Shown piece by piece: positions 8,913 through 16,452 of a DNA stretch of 64,000 nucleotides. This stretch comes from an uncultured Pseudomonadota bacterium (lineage in GTDB: Bacteria; Myxococcota_A; UBA796; SXON01), in NCBI GenBank assembly GCA_903885375.1, contig CAISIK010000192.1:62001-126000 (forward strand), in the 5' to 3' direction. Numbering within the stretch: position 1 is the stretch's first letter; every line of letters starts with the position of its first letter. The notes below the pieces were generated by a model. The model had not been told where the DNA came from. It made no database searches and saw nothing but the letters and a program-made list of their open reading frames with translations. The translations under genes were made by a program, and so were the position numbers.

Positions 8913-9230
8913 ATGCGGATAGCTCGGCGTCGGACTTCCGATGACGTGTCCCCAGCACCGCTCGAGCGAGTGACGGCGTTGCTCACTGTTGGGCTCGTCG
9001 TCGCGCCGGAAGCGGAGACGGTGTCCACCAATGAGGCCAACCAGCTTCTCATCTCCCCGCACACCATGGCGCTGCTTCGCGCCGCTGGCGTCCGACAGGC
9101 CCTGGGGGACCTGATCCACGCTGGGACGGCGATTGAGGACTTCGAGTCGCTCCTACCGGACCAGCGGAGTGCCGCGCTTACGAAGCTGCGAGAGGACGCG
9201 TTGGCGTGCCTGGCGTCCTGCGAACCCTAA
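8913..9230 (+). CDS. Small protein of unknown function in the tRNA insert (possible immunity-type protein)
   Basis: A 105-residue frame from ATG 8913; GTG 8970 (giving VTALLTVGLVVAPEAE) may be the true start. The second half is helical, with the pattern ALGDLIHAGTAIEDFESLLPDQRSAA. This vaguely recalls small acidic proteins found beside polymorphic toxins, where a GTxxEDVxSLxPD segment occurs; that is an impression and not a match. No signal peptide or membrane segment. It lies inside the tRNA-Val insert, facing the toxin-antitoxin pair. Function unknown. Confidence 0.5.
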   Translation: MRIARRRTSDDVSPAPLERVTALLTVGLVVAPEAETVSTNEANQLLISPHTMALLRAAGVRQALGDLIHAGTAIEDFESLLPDQRSAALTKLREDALACLASCEP

Positions 9231-9349
9231 GACTTCAATGCGGAGAAGTGGATGGCGCAGCTCATCCGTGCTCCGCGACCACGAGGTTCTGAACCGCGCT
9301 GAGGCGGAGACTCGGCGGGACGGAATTGCCCACGCATCGCAGCGCCAGC

Positions 9350-9667
9350 CTACTCCGAAGCGCGGCGGTCGCGCTTCAGCCAGTAGCCAGGTTCCCTGCT
9401 GGTGTGCGCGATCGCGACGAACTCGATCGCGTCCGACCGGACCTCGTAGATCAGGATGTAGGGGAACCGCTCCATGACCCGACGCCGGAAGCGCTTGCTT
9501 CCGGGCCAGGGAGCCGCGGCCAAAGGCATGCTCGCGGCTGCGCTCATCGCGTGCTCCACCGCGCCCACGAACTCCGAGCCGAGGCCGGGTCGCCCGGACT
9601 CGTACCACTCCGCCGCCTCGAGAAGCTCCTCCGCCGTCTCGGGGAGCAGGACCTGCCGAAGGCTCAT
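9350..9667 (-). CDS. RelE/ParE-superfamily toxin
   Basis: A 105-residue protein with the compact RelE/ParE fold pattern: an N-terminal LRQVLLPETAEELLEAAEWYESGRPGLGSEFVGAVEHAM (two helices), then FRRRVMERFPYILIYEVRSDAIEFVAIAHTSREPGYW. The RxxMERFPYxIxYEV...IAHxxRxPxYW pattern is characteristic of ParE-type toxins, which inhibit gyrase or cleave mRNA. Its start overlaps the antitoxin stop by four bases (ATGA), the usual coupled arrangement. It is the downstream gene of a type II pair in the tRNA-Val insert. The target (gyrase or ribosome) cannot be decided from sequence. Confidence 0.88.
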   Translation of the reverse strand: MSLRQVLLPETAEELLEAAEWYESGRPGLGSEFVGAVEHAMSAAASMPLAAAPWPGSKRFRRRVMERFPYILIYEVRSDAIEFVAIAHTSREPGYWLKRDRRASE

Positions 9668-9912
9668 CGCTCGGCGAGCCGCCTCAAGACCCCTGCCCGC
9701 ACGTCCGACCAGGCGATCCCTCGTGGCTCACCGCGCATTTCCCGTGCATCCGCGGCGGCGGCTCGCCGGTCGAGTTCGGCGCTCCACGCCCGCTCCCAAC
9801 CGGGATCCGCGGGGCCCTCCACGCTGTCGATCAGCTCGGCAGCCAGCCGGAGCCGGTCAGCCTCTCCGAGGTTGAGGGCCTCGATCGCTACGGTGTGGAA
9901 GCTGGATGCCAT
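9664..9912 (-). CDS. Addiction-module antitoxin (RHH-like, TIGR02574 type)
   Basis: An 82-residue partner of the ParE-like toxin. It begins MASSFHTVAIEALNLGEADR and carries the LRLAAELIDSVEG motif typical of the addiction-module component family, in which a short DNA-binding N-terminal region is followed by an acidic/helical toxin-neutralising tail (WSAELDRRAAAADA ... AWSDVRAGVLRRLAER). ATG 9910-9912 is preferred over upstream in-frame starts because this motif normally begins ~10 residues from the N-terminus. These antitoxins usually autorepress; the 5' region (9913-9990) would contain the operator, but no clear palindrome was seen. Confidence 0.85.
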   Translation of the reverse strand: MASSFHTVAIEALNLGEADRLRLAAELIDSVEGPADPGWERAWSAELDRRAAAADAREMRGEPRGIAWSDVRAGVLRRLAER

Positions 9913-10273
9913 GACGGACAGTATAGTCGCGCCGGCCGCGGATGACGACGGCAACGCCGCCACGGGCCTCACGTCCCGTGCGCCAACCCCCGGCCCACCC
10001 GCGCCCCGAGCCGCGAAGGCACGCCTGCGCTCGGCGCCCTCCAACCGGCATCACGGTCCCGTTGGGAAGGGATGGCTGGGCGCGCCGTCGACGACGCCCT
10101 TCCCACGAGGCACACCTCGGGCGCATCGGGTATCTTGAGCGAGTGAAAGCGCCCGCTCCGCCCCTGCGCGACGCCAACGGCGTCGATCTGACGCAACCTT
10201 TCGAACTGGCCCCGCTCTTCGGCGTTCGGAGCGAGGCAAAGAGTTCGAACCTGTTCTAACAACCCCCACCACG

Positions 10274-10313
10274 TCAGGAACGCCGACTTTCGCGATGAGC
10301 GGGGGTCGGCGTT
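10274..10313 (+). repeat. 40-bp direct repeat, right copy
   Basis: A perfect copy of 8779-8818. It is preceded by ACAACCCCCACCACG, resembling a degenerate tRNA acceptor end plus CCA, and by GTTCGAAC (10233-10251 region). It may therefore be the vestige of a second tRNA 3' end. The rest of the cloverleaf is absent. Confidence 0.85.
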
Positions 10314-10322
10314 TCGCTTTTT
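10279..10322 (+). terminator. Duplicate of the tRNA-Val intrinsic terminator
   Basis: The same AACGCCGAC/GTCGGCGTT stem (10279-10287 with 10305-10313), here followed by TCGCTTTTT. It lies at the right edge of the tRNA-Val insert, with no intact gene ending into it from the left. Confidence 0.65.
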
Positions 10323-10389
10323 GTCGTCGCGTTGGCCTGGTCGGGGGCCGGCAGGTGGATCGCGGAGGCTCCGCGCCCCCCCCCCTGCC

Positions 10390-11079
10390 CTACCCCTCGC
10401 TGCCGATGGCGATGAACTGGCCGCTTTCGGGGTGGAATTCGAGCACTTCGGCCTCGGCGAGGTCGAACCACCAGGCGTGCAGGCGCACCTCGCCGCTCTC
10501 CAGGCGGTCCCGCACGCTGGGGTAGCTCTTCAGGTTGTCGATCTGCTGGAGCACGCTGAGCTGCGAGAGGCGATTGAGCGGGGAGAGGTTCGGGTCGAGC
10601 GTGGCCAGATCGGGCCGGTCGAGCACGGCGCTGGCGGCATCGAGCCAATCGGTGAGGTTGGGGGAGGCCGGCGGGCGGAACCCGGTGGAGATCGCGCGGA
10701 CGGCGCCGCACTCCGAGTGCCCGCACACCACGATGTCCTTCACCGTGAGGAAGTTGGTCGCGAACTCGATGGCGGCGCCCTCGGAGTGGTCGGTGGCCAC
10801 CCGGCCATCGGCGCCGCAGGGGGGAACCATGTTGCCCACGTTGCGAACGACGAAGAGATCGCCGGGCTCGGTAGAGGCGAAGAGGTTGGGAACGACGCGG
10901 CTGTCGGAGCAGGCGATGAGCAGACTGTCGGGGGATTGGCCGAGGGCCAGACGGGCGAAGCGCTCACGATAGGAAGGTCGGATATTCCTGTGAAAGTCGA
11001 TGATGCCGGCGCGTAGCTTGAGCAATGCGGTCTCCGCGAACGCTCCTGCTATCGTCCTTCGACGGATCCGGTGCCCCAT
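10390..11079 (-). CDS. Beta-class carbonic anhydrase
   Basis: A Zn-dependent enzyme interconverting CO2 and bicarbonate. The zinc ligands and catalytic dyad are present: LLIACSDSRVVPNLF (Cys, Asp-Arg dyad) and VVCGHSECGAVRA (His, Cys). Also seen are the VRNVGNMVPP active-site loop and DHSEGAAIEFATNFL. The family N-terminal pattern KLRAGIIDFHRNIRPSYRERFARLALGQ begins at residue ~20, so translation may start at TTG 11023-11025 instead of ATG 11077-11079; the longer form is given. About 210-229 residues is normal. It is cytoplasmic, has no operon partner, and is divergent from the VanZ-like gene. Confidence 0.93.
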   Translation of the reverse strand: MGHRIRRRTIAGAFAETALLKLRAGIIDFHRNIRPSYRERFARLALGQSPDSLLIACSDSRVVPNLFASTEPGDLFVVRNVGNMVPPCGADGRVATDHSEGAAIEFATNFLTVKDIVVCGHSECGAVRAISTGFRPPASPNLTDWLDAASAVLDRPDLATLDPNLSPLNRLSQLSVLQQIDNLKSYPSVRDRLESGEVRLHAWWFDLAEAEVLEFHPESGQFIAIGSEG

Positions 11080-11137
11080 CGGTGCAAGGGTGGTGCAGGG
11101 GGGCGGTGTTCGGGGAGGGCGGGGTTAGCGTTCGGGC

Positions 11138-11524
11138 ATGCGGCATCTCCTCCTCCTGGCGTGGTCGGTGGCACTCTGCGCGGGCGCTGCGTTCGTCCGG
11201 CTGGGCTACCCCCAGCGGCATTCGAGGCTGTTCTCGGAGGTGCTCGCGGCCGAATCGGCGCACGTGATCGCCCACCTCGGACTCTATGGCACCTTTGCGG
11301 CCCTCCTCGCCGTGCGGAGCCCGCCGTGGCGGGTGCTCGGGCTCACGCTCGGCCTCGGCGTCGCCCAGGAGCTGGTGCAGGTGGCCGGGCGACGCGAGTT
11401 CGGTTCGCCGGAGTGGTTCGACCTGGCCGTCGATTCCGCTGCGGCTACGCTGGTGCTGGTCGGGTGCGCCATCGGTCGTGCGAGACGCGGGCACGTTACC
11501 GGGATGCGACCGCACGAGGGGTGA
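11138..11524 (+). CDS. VanZ-like small integral membrane protein
   Basis: A 128-residue protein with about four hydrophobic segments (~3-20, 45-60, 64-82, 96-112). Motifs HVIAHLGLYGTFAALLA, LGVAQELVQVAGRREF and DLAVDSAAATLVLVG follow the VanZ-like pattern (H-x-x-x-Y/F-x-x-L ... Q-E-x-x-Q ... D-x-x-x-N/S). VanZ-like proteins are envelope proteins of mostly unknown function; the family name comes from teicoplanin resistance, which is not implied here. Its TGA (11522-11524) overlaps the GTG start of the patatin gene as GTGA, so the two are translationally coupled. Confidence 0.72.
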   Translation: MRHLLLLAWSVALCAGAAFVRLGYPQRHSRLFSEVLAAESAHVIAHLGLYGTFAALLAVRSPPWRVLGLTLGLGVAQELVQVAGRREFGSPEWFDLAVDSAAATLVLVGCAIGRARRGHVTGMRPHEG

Positions 11525-13917
11525 CCTTGGAACCTGGACGTCGGTCTCCGATCACCCCGGAGCAGTTCGCAGCGCTCCCCGCCAAGGCTTTTGACTGGAT
11601 GACGGTGGAGCAGCGCGTCCGGCTCTTCCAGTTCTTCATACAGAACGAGTTCGAAGCTCGGGAGTTCATCTGCGGGGTGGACAACCACGAGCCGCCGGAT
11701 GGCATGTACCTCGTGTGTTCGGGCGAGGTACGCCTCACCTACCGGCCCAACAACGGGCGCACCCGTCCCATCGAGGTGCGCGGTCCCGGCGAGGTCTTCG
11801 GCTTCGATCCCCGGGACAGGGAGGCCGGTCCGTTCCGGGCCCGGGCCTCCTTTCGCACGCGGGTGCTGTTCCTCGCGCAGGGAACCGCGGCCCAGATTGC
11901 CCGCACGATGCCGGACATCGCGATGGGAATACGGCGCGTCATGCTGCAGTTGCGTTTCGGCTCGACGCTCCTCGCCGCGATCCAGCACACCCCGGTCTTC
12001 CGGAACGCCACCGCGCAGACGGTCGAGTTCCTGATGCGCGACGCGGAGGAGCGGACCCTCCCGGAAGGCCCGTACGTGCGGGCCGGCGAGGCCCCGCGCG
12101 GGCTGTGCTTCGTCGTTTCCGGCGAGCTGGAGCGCTCCCTCCCGTCGGCCGCGGGGGGGCGCTTCGTGGACGTGCGCGGCCCCGGTGGGATCCTCGGCGA
12201 GGCCGCCATCTTCGAGGCACTCTTTTCGGGGGCCGCCGCTGCGACCACGCTCACGGTGCACCGGGTCGTCGAGGCGGGGTCGGGAGCGCCGGCGTCCGAA
12301 CCCCTCGACGTGGATGTTCGTGGTGAGGCCCACGTCATCGAGGTGCCGCTGGAGACTTGTCTCGGGGTGCTGCGTCGGTTCCCGTTTCTTCACGACACGC
12401 GGGTATCGGCCGAGCGGGCGCGCGAGTGCGAGCTCATCGTTTTCACCCACGACGGGCAGGAGCCGATGGGGAAGCTCCTCGAGCTGCTCGCCCGCACCGC
12501 GGCGCGCGAACACTTTGATCGGGTGGCGATCATCGAGCTGGCGGAGCTGCCCGCGGGGCACGCCGAGGCGCCCCCTCGCGTGGAGCTCATCGAGGAGGGC
12601 GTGAAGCGCATCACCATCCGGGGAAACAGCTCGCTCACCCAGGCGTCGCGCGACGGCATGATGGTGTCGGCCTTCGATGCCTTCGACTACGTCCTGATCA
12701 ACGGGCACGGACTGCCCGCCGTGGCGCTGGCCGGCCTCGCCCAGACCACGCGCGTCCGGCGGGCCTGCCACCTCACCCGCGACACGTTCGCGCCGCTCCC
12801 CGTGGGGCTCCCGGGGATGGAGTCCATCCTCTACGCCACGCTGCTCCGCGACACCCGTCCCGCCGCCGAGGGGCCGGCCTTTCGGCCGGGTACGGTGCGG
12901 TTGGGCTTTCGCCCCGGGTCGCTCGCGGGCGCCACGCTCGAAGGCCTCGACGCCGACGCGCGCGCGGACTTGAAGCGCTGGGTGCGGGCCATCACGCGCC
13001 GCCGGGTGGGCGTGGCGCTCGGGGGCGGCGGCGCCTGGGGCTTCGCGCACGTTCCCTTCCTCAGGGAGCTGCTCGCGCGGGGGATCCCGATCGACGTCGT
13101 CACCGGCGCCAGCTTCGGCTCCGTGGCCGGAGCGTACTTCGCCTCCGCCGCCGGCACCGCGGCGGGCGGATGGGGGGCGCGCGGGCTGGAGCAGCTCGTG
13201 GCGGACCGGGTGCCCCTCTCGCAGGCCGTCTCGAAGGCGATGTTCTCCTCCAGGTTCCTGCGCGAGGCCATCGACGGCGCAACCGGCCACCACGCCCGTC
13301 ACCTCGAAGGCCTCGCGCCCGAAGGCGCCGCGGTTCCGGGAGACGAGGCCGAGGTCGGCGATCACCGGCGTGTCATCCGCGCGGACGAAGACGTTCGCCG
13401 GCTTCAGGTCGCGGTGGACGATGCCGTAGGCGTGGAGCGCGGCGAGCGAGCGGCAGAGGCCGTGGAAGAGGTCGAGCACCTCCTGGAGATGGCCATTGGC
13501 CGCCCGGCCGCGCACCGTCGGGGCGCCGAGCACCGACGGGGGGTTGGTGGAGGGCGGAGCTTCCGCGTCGGCGCCATCGAACGCGAAGGTGTCGGCCGTG
13601 GAGGTTTCGGCCCGACCCCCGGCCCAGTACCCCGCGAGGCGAGCGTGGAGCGTTCCGGTTTCGAAGAGCTCCATGGCGTACCAGGGCTCGCCCCGGTCAG
13701 ACCCCTGGGCGATGACCCGCACGACACCGGGGTCCCGCACCCGCGCGAGCGCGCGCGCTTCCGCGCGGATCGCCATCATCCGCCCGCAGGCCGGGGCGGG
13801 AGGTCTTCACCGCCACCGACGCACCGTTGTCGCGATGGGTGGCCCGGTACACGATCGCCATCCCGCCTTCGCCCAACGTGGTGCTCGTCACGAAGGGTCC
13901 GAACTGCAACTGCATGA
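11521..13917 (+). CDS. cNMP-binding/patatin-like phospholipase (NTE type), C-terminus replaced at a junction near 13282
   Basis: The GTG at 11521 overlaps the upstream stop. Residues ~20-150 and ~165-270 look like two cyclic-nucleotide-binding folds (GMYLVCSGEVRLTYRP ... GPGEVFGFD; LCFVVSGELERSLP ... GPGGILGEAAIFEALF). A middle region (ECELIVFTHDGQEPMGKLLELL) recalls the segment of neuropathy-target-esterase-like proteins. The patatin catalytic start follows: VALGGGGAWGFAHVPFL (oxyanion hole) and VTGASFGSVAGAYFA (GxSxG nucleophile). Native similarity stops at FLREAIDGA (13255-13281). Beyond that the frame simply runs antisense through a truncated kinase to 13917, so the patatin C-terminal half, with its catalytic Asp, is missing. 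Probably non-functional unless the junction is an assembly error. Confidence 0.75.
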   Translation: MTLEPGRRSPITPEQFAALPAKAFDWMTVEQRVRLFQFFIQNEFEAREFICGVDNHEPPDGMYLVCSGEVRLTYRPNNGRTRPIEVRGPGEVFGFDPRDREAGPFRARASFRTRVLFLAQGTAAQIARTMPDIAMGIRRVMLQLRFGSTLLAAIQHTPVFRNATAQTVEFLMRDAEERTLPEGPYVRAGEAPRGLCFVVSGELERSLPSAAGGRFVDVRGPGGILGEAAIFEALFSGAAAATTLTVHRVVEAGSGAPASEPLDVDVRGEAHVIEVPLETCLGVLRRFPFLHDTRVSAERARECELIVFTHDGQEPMGKLLELLARTAAREHFDRVAIIELAELPAGHAEAPPRVELIEEGVKRITIRGNSSLTQASRDGMMVSAFDAFDYVLINGHGLPAVALAGLAQTTRVRRACHLTRDTFAPLPVGLPGMESILYATLLRDTRPAAEGPAFRPGTVRLGFRPGSLAGATLEGLDADARADLKRWVRAITRRRVGVALGGGGAWGFAHVPFLRELLARGIPIDVVTGASFGSVAGAYFASAAGTAAGGWGARGLEQLVADRVPLSQAVSKAMFSSRFLREAIDGATGHHARHLEGLAPEGAAVPGDEAEVGDHRRVIRADEDVRRLQVAVDDAVGVERGERAAEAVEEVEHLLEMAIGRPAAHRRGAEHRRGVGGGRSFRVGAIEREGVGRGGFGPTPGPVPREASVERSGFEELHGVPGLAPVRPLGDDPHDTGVPHPRERARFRADRHHPPAGRGGRSSPPPTHRCRDGWPGTRSPSRLRPTWCSSRRVRTATA
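13282..13915 (-). pseudogene. Truncated and frameshifted Ser/Thr protein kinase
   Basis: A Hanks-type kinase N-terminal half: glycine loop LGEGGMAIVYRAT and the VAIK-type Lys in VAVKTSRPG in one frame from ATG 13915. After a single-base shift near 13783-13787 the other frame continues MMAIRAEARALARVRDPGVVRVI, hinge MELFETGTL, catalytic loop YGIVHRDLKPANVFV and IADLGLVS. It stops making sense after EVTGVVAG, just before the expected GTPxYMAPE, where the sequence joins the patatin gene. An unusual insert (residues ~95-140, Thr/Pro/Ala-rich) separates the hinge from the helix before HRDLK. Everything C-terminal to the activation loop is gone. Divergent from the FHA-cyclase gene by 56 bp. Confidence 0.85.
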
Positions 13918-13971
13918 TGCCTCTCGGCCGAGGGCCGGCGGGGGGAAGGGATTGGCGTGTTAGGGTGCACC

Positions 13972-15507
13972 ATGTTGTACGTTCAGGTCAACCCCGGCCG
14001 GACAGATGGACGCAGCTACGTTCTTGGGGAAAAACCGCTCTCAATCGGCCGAGACGTTGAAAACGACATCGTAACGCCGCAAGGAACGATGTCGCGCGTG
14101 CACGCGAGGGTCACGGCAGAGGGTGTTTCGGCCTGGGTGGAGGACCTCGACAGCCGGCAGGGCACCTGGGTCAACGGCGTACGCGTGCGGCGCGCGCGCA
14201 TCGAAGTGGGCGAGACCTTCCAGTGCGGCGTGATCGAAATGAAGCTCGTGGGCGCGCCCTCAGGGGAGTACGCGAGCTTCACCCACCCGGTGGGCGCCAG
14301 TCCCCGGGACATCATCGGCCTGGCCCAGAGCTGGCGGTCGAACAAGCAGTACGCGGAGCCCGATCGTCTCGAGATACTGCTCACCGTGGCCGGTCTCCTC
14401 GCCCCGCCGATCGATGTCGATGCGTTGTGTGCCCGAGTGGTGGAGCTCACCGGCGCGGTGTTCGACCTCGATCGGTGTGTCCTCGTGCTCCGGTCCGGCC
14501 ACGAGCTCACCGTTGCGGCGCAGAACCAGTGCGCGGTGAGCCCCGATGGGGGGCCGCCCTACAGCCGCAGCATCGTGAACCAGGTGGCCGAAGCCGGTGT
14601 CGGCGCGCTCTTCCCCGAAACGCTGGGCGATGATCGGCTCCTCGGCGCTGCCTCCGTGCGGGTGAGCGGCATCCGCTCCGTGATGGCCGCGCCGCTCGTG
14701 GGGCGGTCTGGCGCCCTCGGTGTCCTCTATGTCGACCATCTCGCGGCCCCCGAGCGGTACACCGATGCCGACCTCCGGCTGCTGTGCGCCTTCGCCAACC
14801 AGGCCGCGATGGCGCTGGAGAACGCCCGGCTGGTCGAGACCGCGCGCCACGAAGAGGGCGTACGCGCCACGCTCGAACGGTTCTTCCCGCCCGCCACGCT
14901 GCGTCGCGTGGTGGAGGTCGGCCCCATCGAGACGACCGAGTGCGAGGTCACCGCGGTCTTCTGCGATCTGGTGGGGTACACCTCGATCTCGTCGGAGCTC
15001 GCCCCGCACGCCGTGATGGCGCTCTTGAAGGTCTTCCTCCCCACGATGGCCGACCTCGTCTTCCGGCACGAGGGCACCCTCGAGAAGTACATCGGCGATG
15101 CGCTCCTCGCCGTCTGGGGCGCGCCCTACAGCCGCGAAGATGACGCCGAGCAGGCCCTCCGCTGCGCGCTGGCCATGCGTGAGGCCATGCCCCGGCTCAA
15201 TGAACGGCTCGCCGAGGCCGGCATCGTGCTCCCCGGCCCGCTCGCCATCCACATCGGGCTGCACAGCGGTCGCGTGGCGGCAGGCAACCTCGGCACCGAC
15301 CGCTACGTGCAGTACGCCACCATCGGCGATGCCACCAACGTGGCCAGCCGGGTGTGCAACCTCGCCGGGCCGAACGAGATCGTCTACTCCGCGGCCACTC
15401 GTGCCGGACTCGCCTCGCTACGTGTGGAGAGCGAGTCGCTGGGGCCGGTCCTCCTCAAGGGGAAGCGCGAACCGCTCGAGCTCTGGCGCATCGCCGCGCC
15501 TGGCTGA
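13972..15507 (+). CDS. FHA-GAF-class III adenylate/guanylate cyclase
   Basis: A 511-residue cytoplasmic signalling enzyme. Residues ~1-95 are an FHA phosphothreonine-binding domain (LSIGRDVENDI ... MSRVHARV ... SRQGTWVNGVRV). Residues ~140-300 are a GAF sensor domain (DRCVLVLRSG ... GIRSVMAAPLVGRSGALGVLYVDH ... LLCAFANQAAMALENARL). Residues ~320-505 are the cyclase: metal Asp in VFCDLVGYTSIS, Lys/Asp in LEKYIGDALLAVWGAP, LAIHIGLHSGRVAAGNLG, and YATIGDATNVASRV with Asp, Asn and Arg at the expected positions. The catalytic set looks complete; Lys with Asp at the purine-specifying positions favours ATP. FHA suggests regulation by the Ser/Thr kinase encoded divergently next door. Start ATG 13972. 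Confidence 0.94.
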   Translation: MLYVQVNPGRTDGRSYVLGEKPLSIGRDVENDIVTPQGTMSRVHARVTAEGVSAWVEDLDSRQGTWVNGVRVRRARIEVGETFQCGVIEMKLVGAPSGEYASFTHPVGASPRDIIGLAQSWRSNKQYAEPDRLEILLTVAGLLAPPIDVDALCARVVELTGAVFDLDRCVLVLRSGHELTVAAQNQCAVSPDGGPPYSRSIVNQVAEAGVGALFPETLGDDRLLGAASVRVSGIRSVMAAPLVGRSGALGVLYVDHLAAPERYTDADLRLLCAFANQAAMALENARLVETARHEEGVRATLERFFPPATLRRVVEVGPIETTECEVTAVFCDLVGYTSISSELAPHAVMALLKVFLPTMADLVFRHEGTLEKYIGDALLAVWGAPYSREDDAEQALRCALAMREAMPRLNERLAEAGIVLPGPLAIHIGLHSGRVAAGNLGTDRYVQYATIGDATNVASRVCNLAGPNEIVYSAATRAGLASLRVESESLGPVLLKGKREPLELWRIAAPG

Positions 15508-15537
15508 GCGTGCTGGCCGCGGGCGTTATGCGGCCGC

Positions 15538-16005
15538 ATGCTCACGCTGCTCCTCGGAGGCTGTCTCCCGCTGCCGCTGCCGGACTTCCGGCGGCCGGCC
15601 ACGCTCATCGTGTTCAAGGGCGAGGCGTCGCCGGCGCTGTCGGTGCAGGCGTGCACCTGGTCCACCCGGTTCCCGCTCTCTGAAGGGTGCGACAACATCA
15701 CGGCGGGGATGCCGGCCCTCGATGGCATCGGCATTCCCGAGTACGACGAGTTCCCGCTGGTGCTCGGGCTCGACTCGCCCCTGTGGGGCGATCTGTTCGT
15801 GGCCTGCGAGGGCCCGAAGCCGCGCGGGGTCACCCTGCGGCTCCCCGACCTCGCCGTGAAGTGGGATGCGGCGGTGGAAATCCTGCTGGACGCGCCCTCC
15901 ACGCGCTGGGGCGAACAGGCCCGCAACCCGATCGCGGAGGCCGACGTCCAGGCGATGGCGGCGGCGCTGTGCGGCGGCACGGCGCGGTTGCGGACCGCCG
16001 AGTGA
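15538..16005 (+). CDS. Putative small lipoprotein, unknown function
   Basis: A 155-residue protein with a very short signal and lipobox (MLTLLLGGC). The mature part has three further cysteines (QACTWSTRF, EGCDNITAG, VACEGPKP), a possible beta-rich core, and a late helix (EADVQAMAAALCGG). It lies 30 bp after the cyclase gene and 20 bp before the SRPBCC gene, same strand, so it may belong to the same transcript. No family recognised. Confidence 0.6.
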   Translation: MLTLLLGGCLPLPLPDFRRPATLIVFKGEASPALSVQACTWSTRFPLSEGCDNITAGMPALDGIGIPEYDEFPLVLGLDSPLWGDLFVACEGPKPRGVTLRLPDLAVKWDAAVEILLDAPSTRWGEQARNPIAEADVQAMAAALCGGTARLRTAE

Positions 16006-16025
16006 CTTTCGAATAGGAGGGCGTC

Positions 16026-16445
16026 ATGGCCAGCTTCGAGGTCGTCACGTCCATCGCCGCCCCACCCGAACGCGCGTGGGCGGTCCTCGCCGATGTGGAC
16101 CGATGGCCCGAGTGGGCGCCTACGGTCACGGAGGTCAAGGCGCTCGGCAACGCCGGCCTGATCCTGGGGGCGGAGTACCGGCTCGTCCAGCCGAAGATCG
16201 AGCCCGCGGTGTGGAAGGTCGCGTCCCTCGACGACGGCCGGAGCTTCAGCTGGGCAAGCACGGCGCCGGGCGTGAAGACGCTCGCGCACCACCTCGTCGA
16301 GCCGGCCGAGGGGGGCACCCGCCTCACGCTCCGCATCGAGATGTCGGGGGCGATGGCGTGGCTCGGCGGCCTCGTGGCCGGCCGGGTCATCCGCTCCTAC
16401 CTGGAGCAGGAGGCCCAGGCGCTCAAGGCGCGCGTCGAGGGGTGA
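16026..16445 (+). CDS. SRPBCC (polyketide cyclase/START-like) family protein
   Basis: A 139-residue helix-grip protein. The N-terminal FEVVTSIAAPPERAWAVLADVDRWPEWAPTVTEVKAL is the typical SRPBCC opening, followed by a central beta-sheet (LGAEYRLVQP ... FSWASTAPGVKTLAHHLVEP) and the long C-terminal helix (VIRSYLEQEAQALKARVEG). Such proteins bind hydrophobic ligands or act as cyclases or chaperones; the ligand is unknown. AGGAGGGCG-like purines at 16016-16022 form a good ribosome binding site before ATG 16026. It converges on the next gene with seven bases between stops. Confidence 0.85.
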   Translation: MASFEVVTSIAAPPERAWAVLADVDRWPEWAPTVTEVKALGNAGLILGAEYRLVQPKIEPAVWKVASLDDGRSFSWASTAPGVKTLAHHLVEPAEGGTRLTLRIEMSGAMAWLGGLVAGRVIRSYLEQEAQALKARVEG

Positions 16446-16452
16446 GGCGGGG

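Larger units (their letters stand above)
8819..10273. mobile_element. Putative 1.5-kb insert downstream of tRNA-Val
   Basis: This is the segment between the two 40-bp repeats. It holds a small unknown gene (8913-9230) and a toxin-antitoxin pair on the minus strand (9350-9912). The remainder (about 8819-8912, 9231-9349 and 9913-10273) has no convincing gene. A possible 38-codon frame from GTG 10143 to TAA 10259 is too weak to call. No integrase, transposase or terminal inverted repeat is visible, so if it is mobile it is non-autonomous or decayed. The position directly 3' of a tRNA is a classic integration hot spot, which is the main reason for the call. Confidence 0.5.

Noticed and set aside
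10143..10259. 38-codon frame (GTG start) just before the right 40-bp repeat
   Set aside because: Too short and without supporting features; it may include a degenerate tRNA 3' end.
13290..13917. Treating the patatin-frame continuation as a real C-terminal domain
   Set aside because: This part is exactly antisense to recognisable kinase motifs and has no similarity to patatin.
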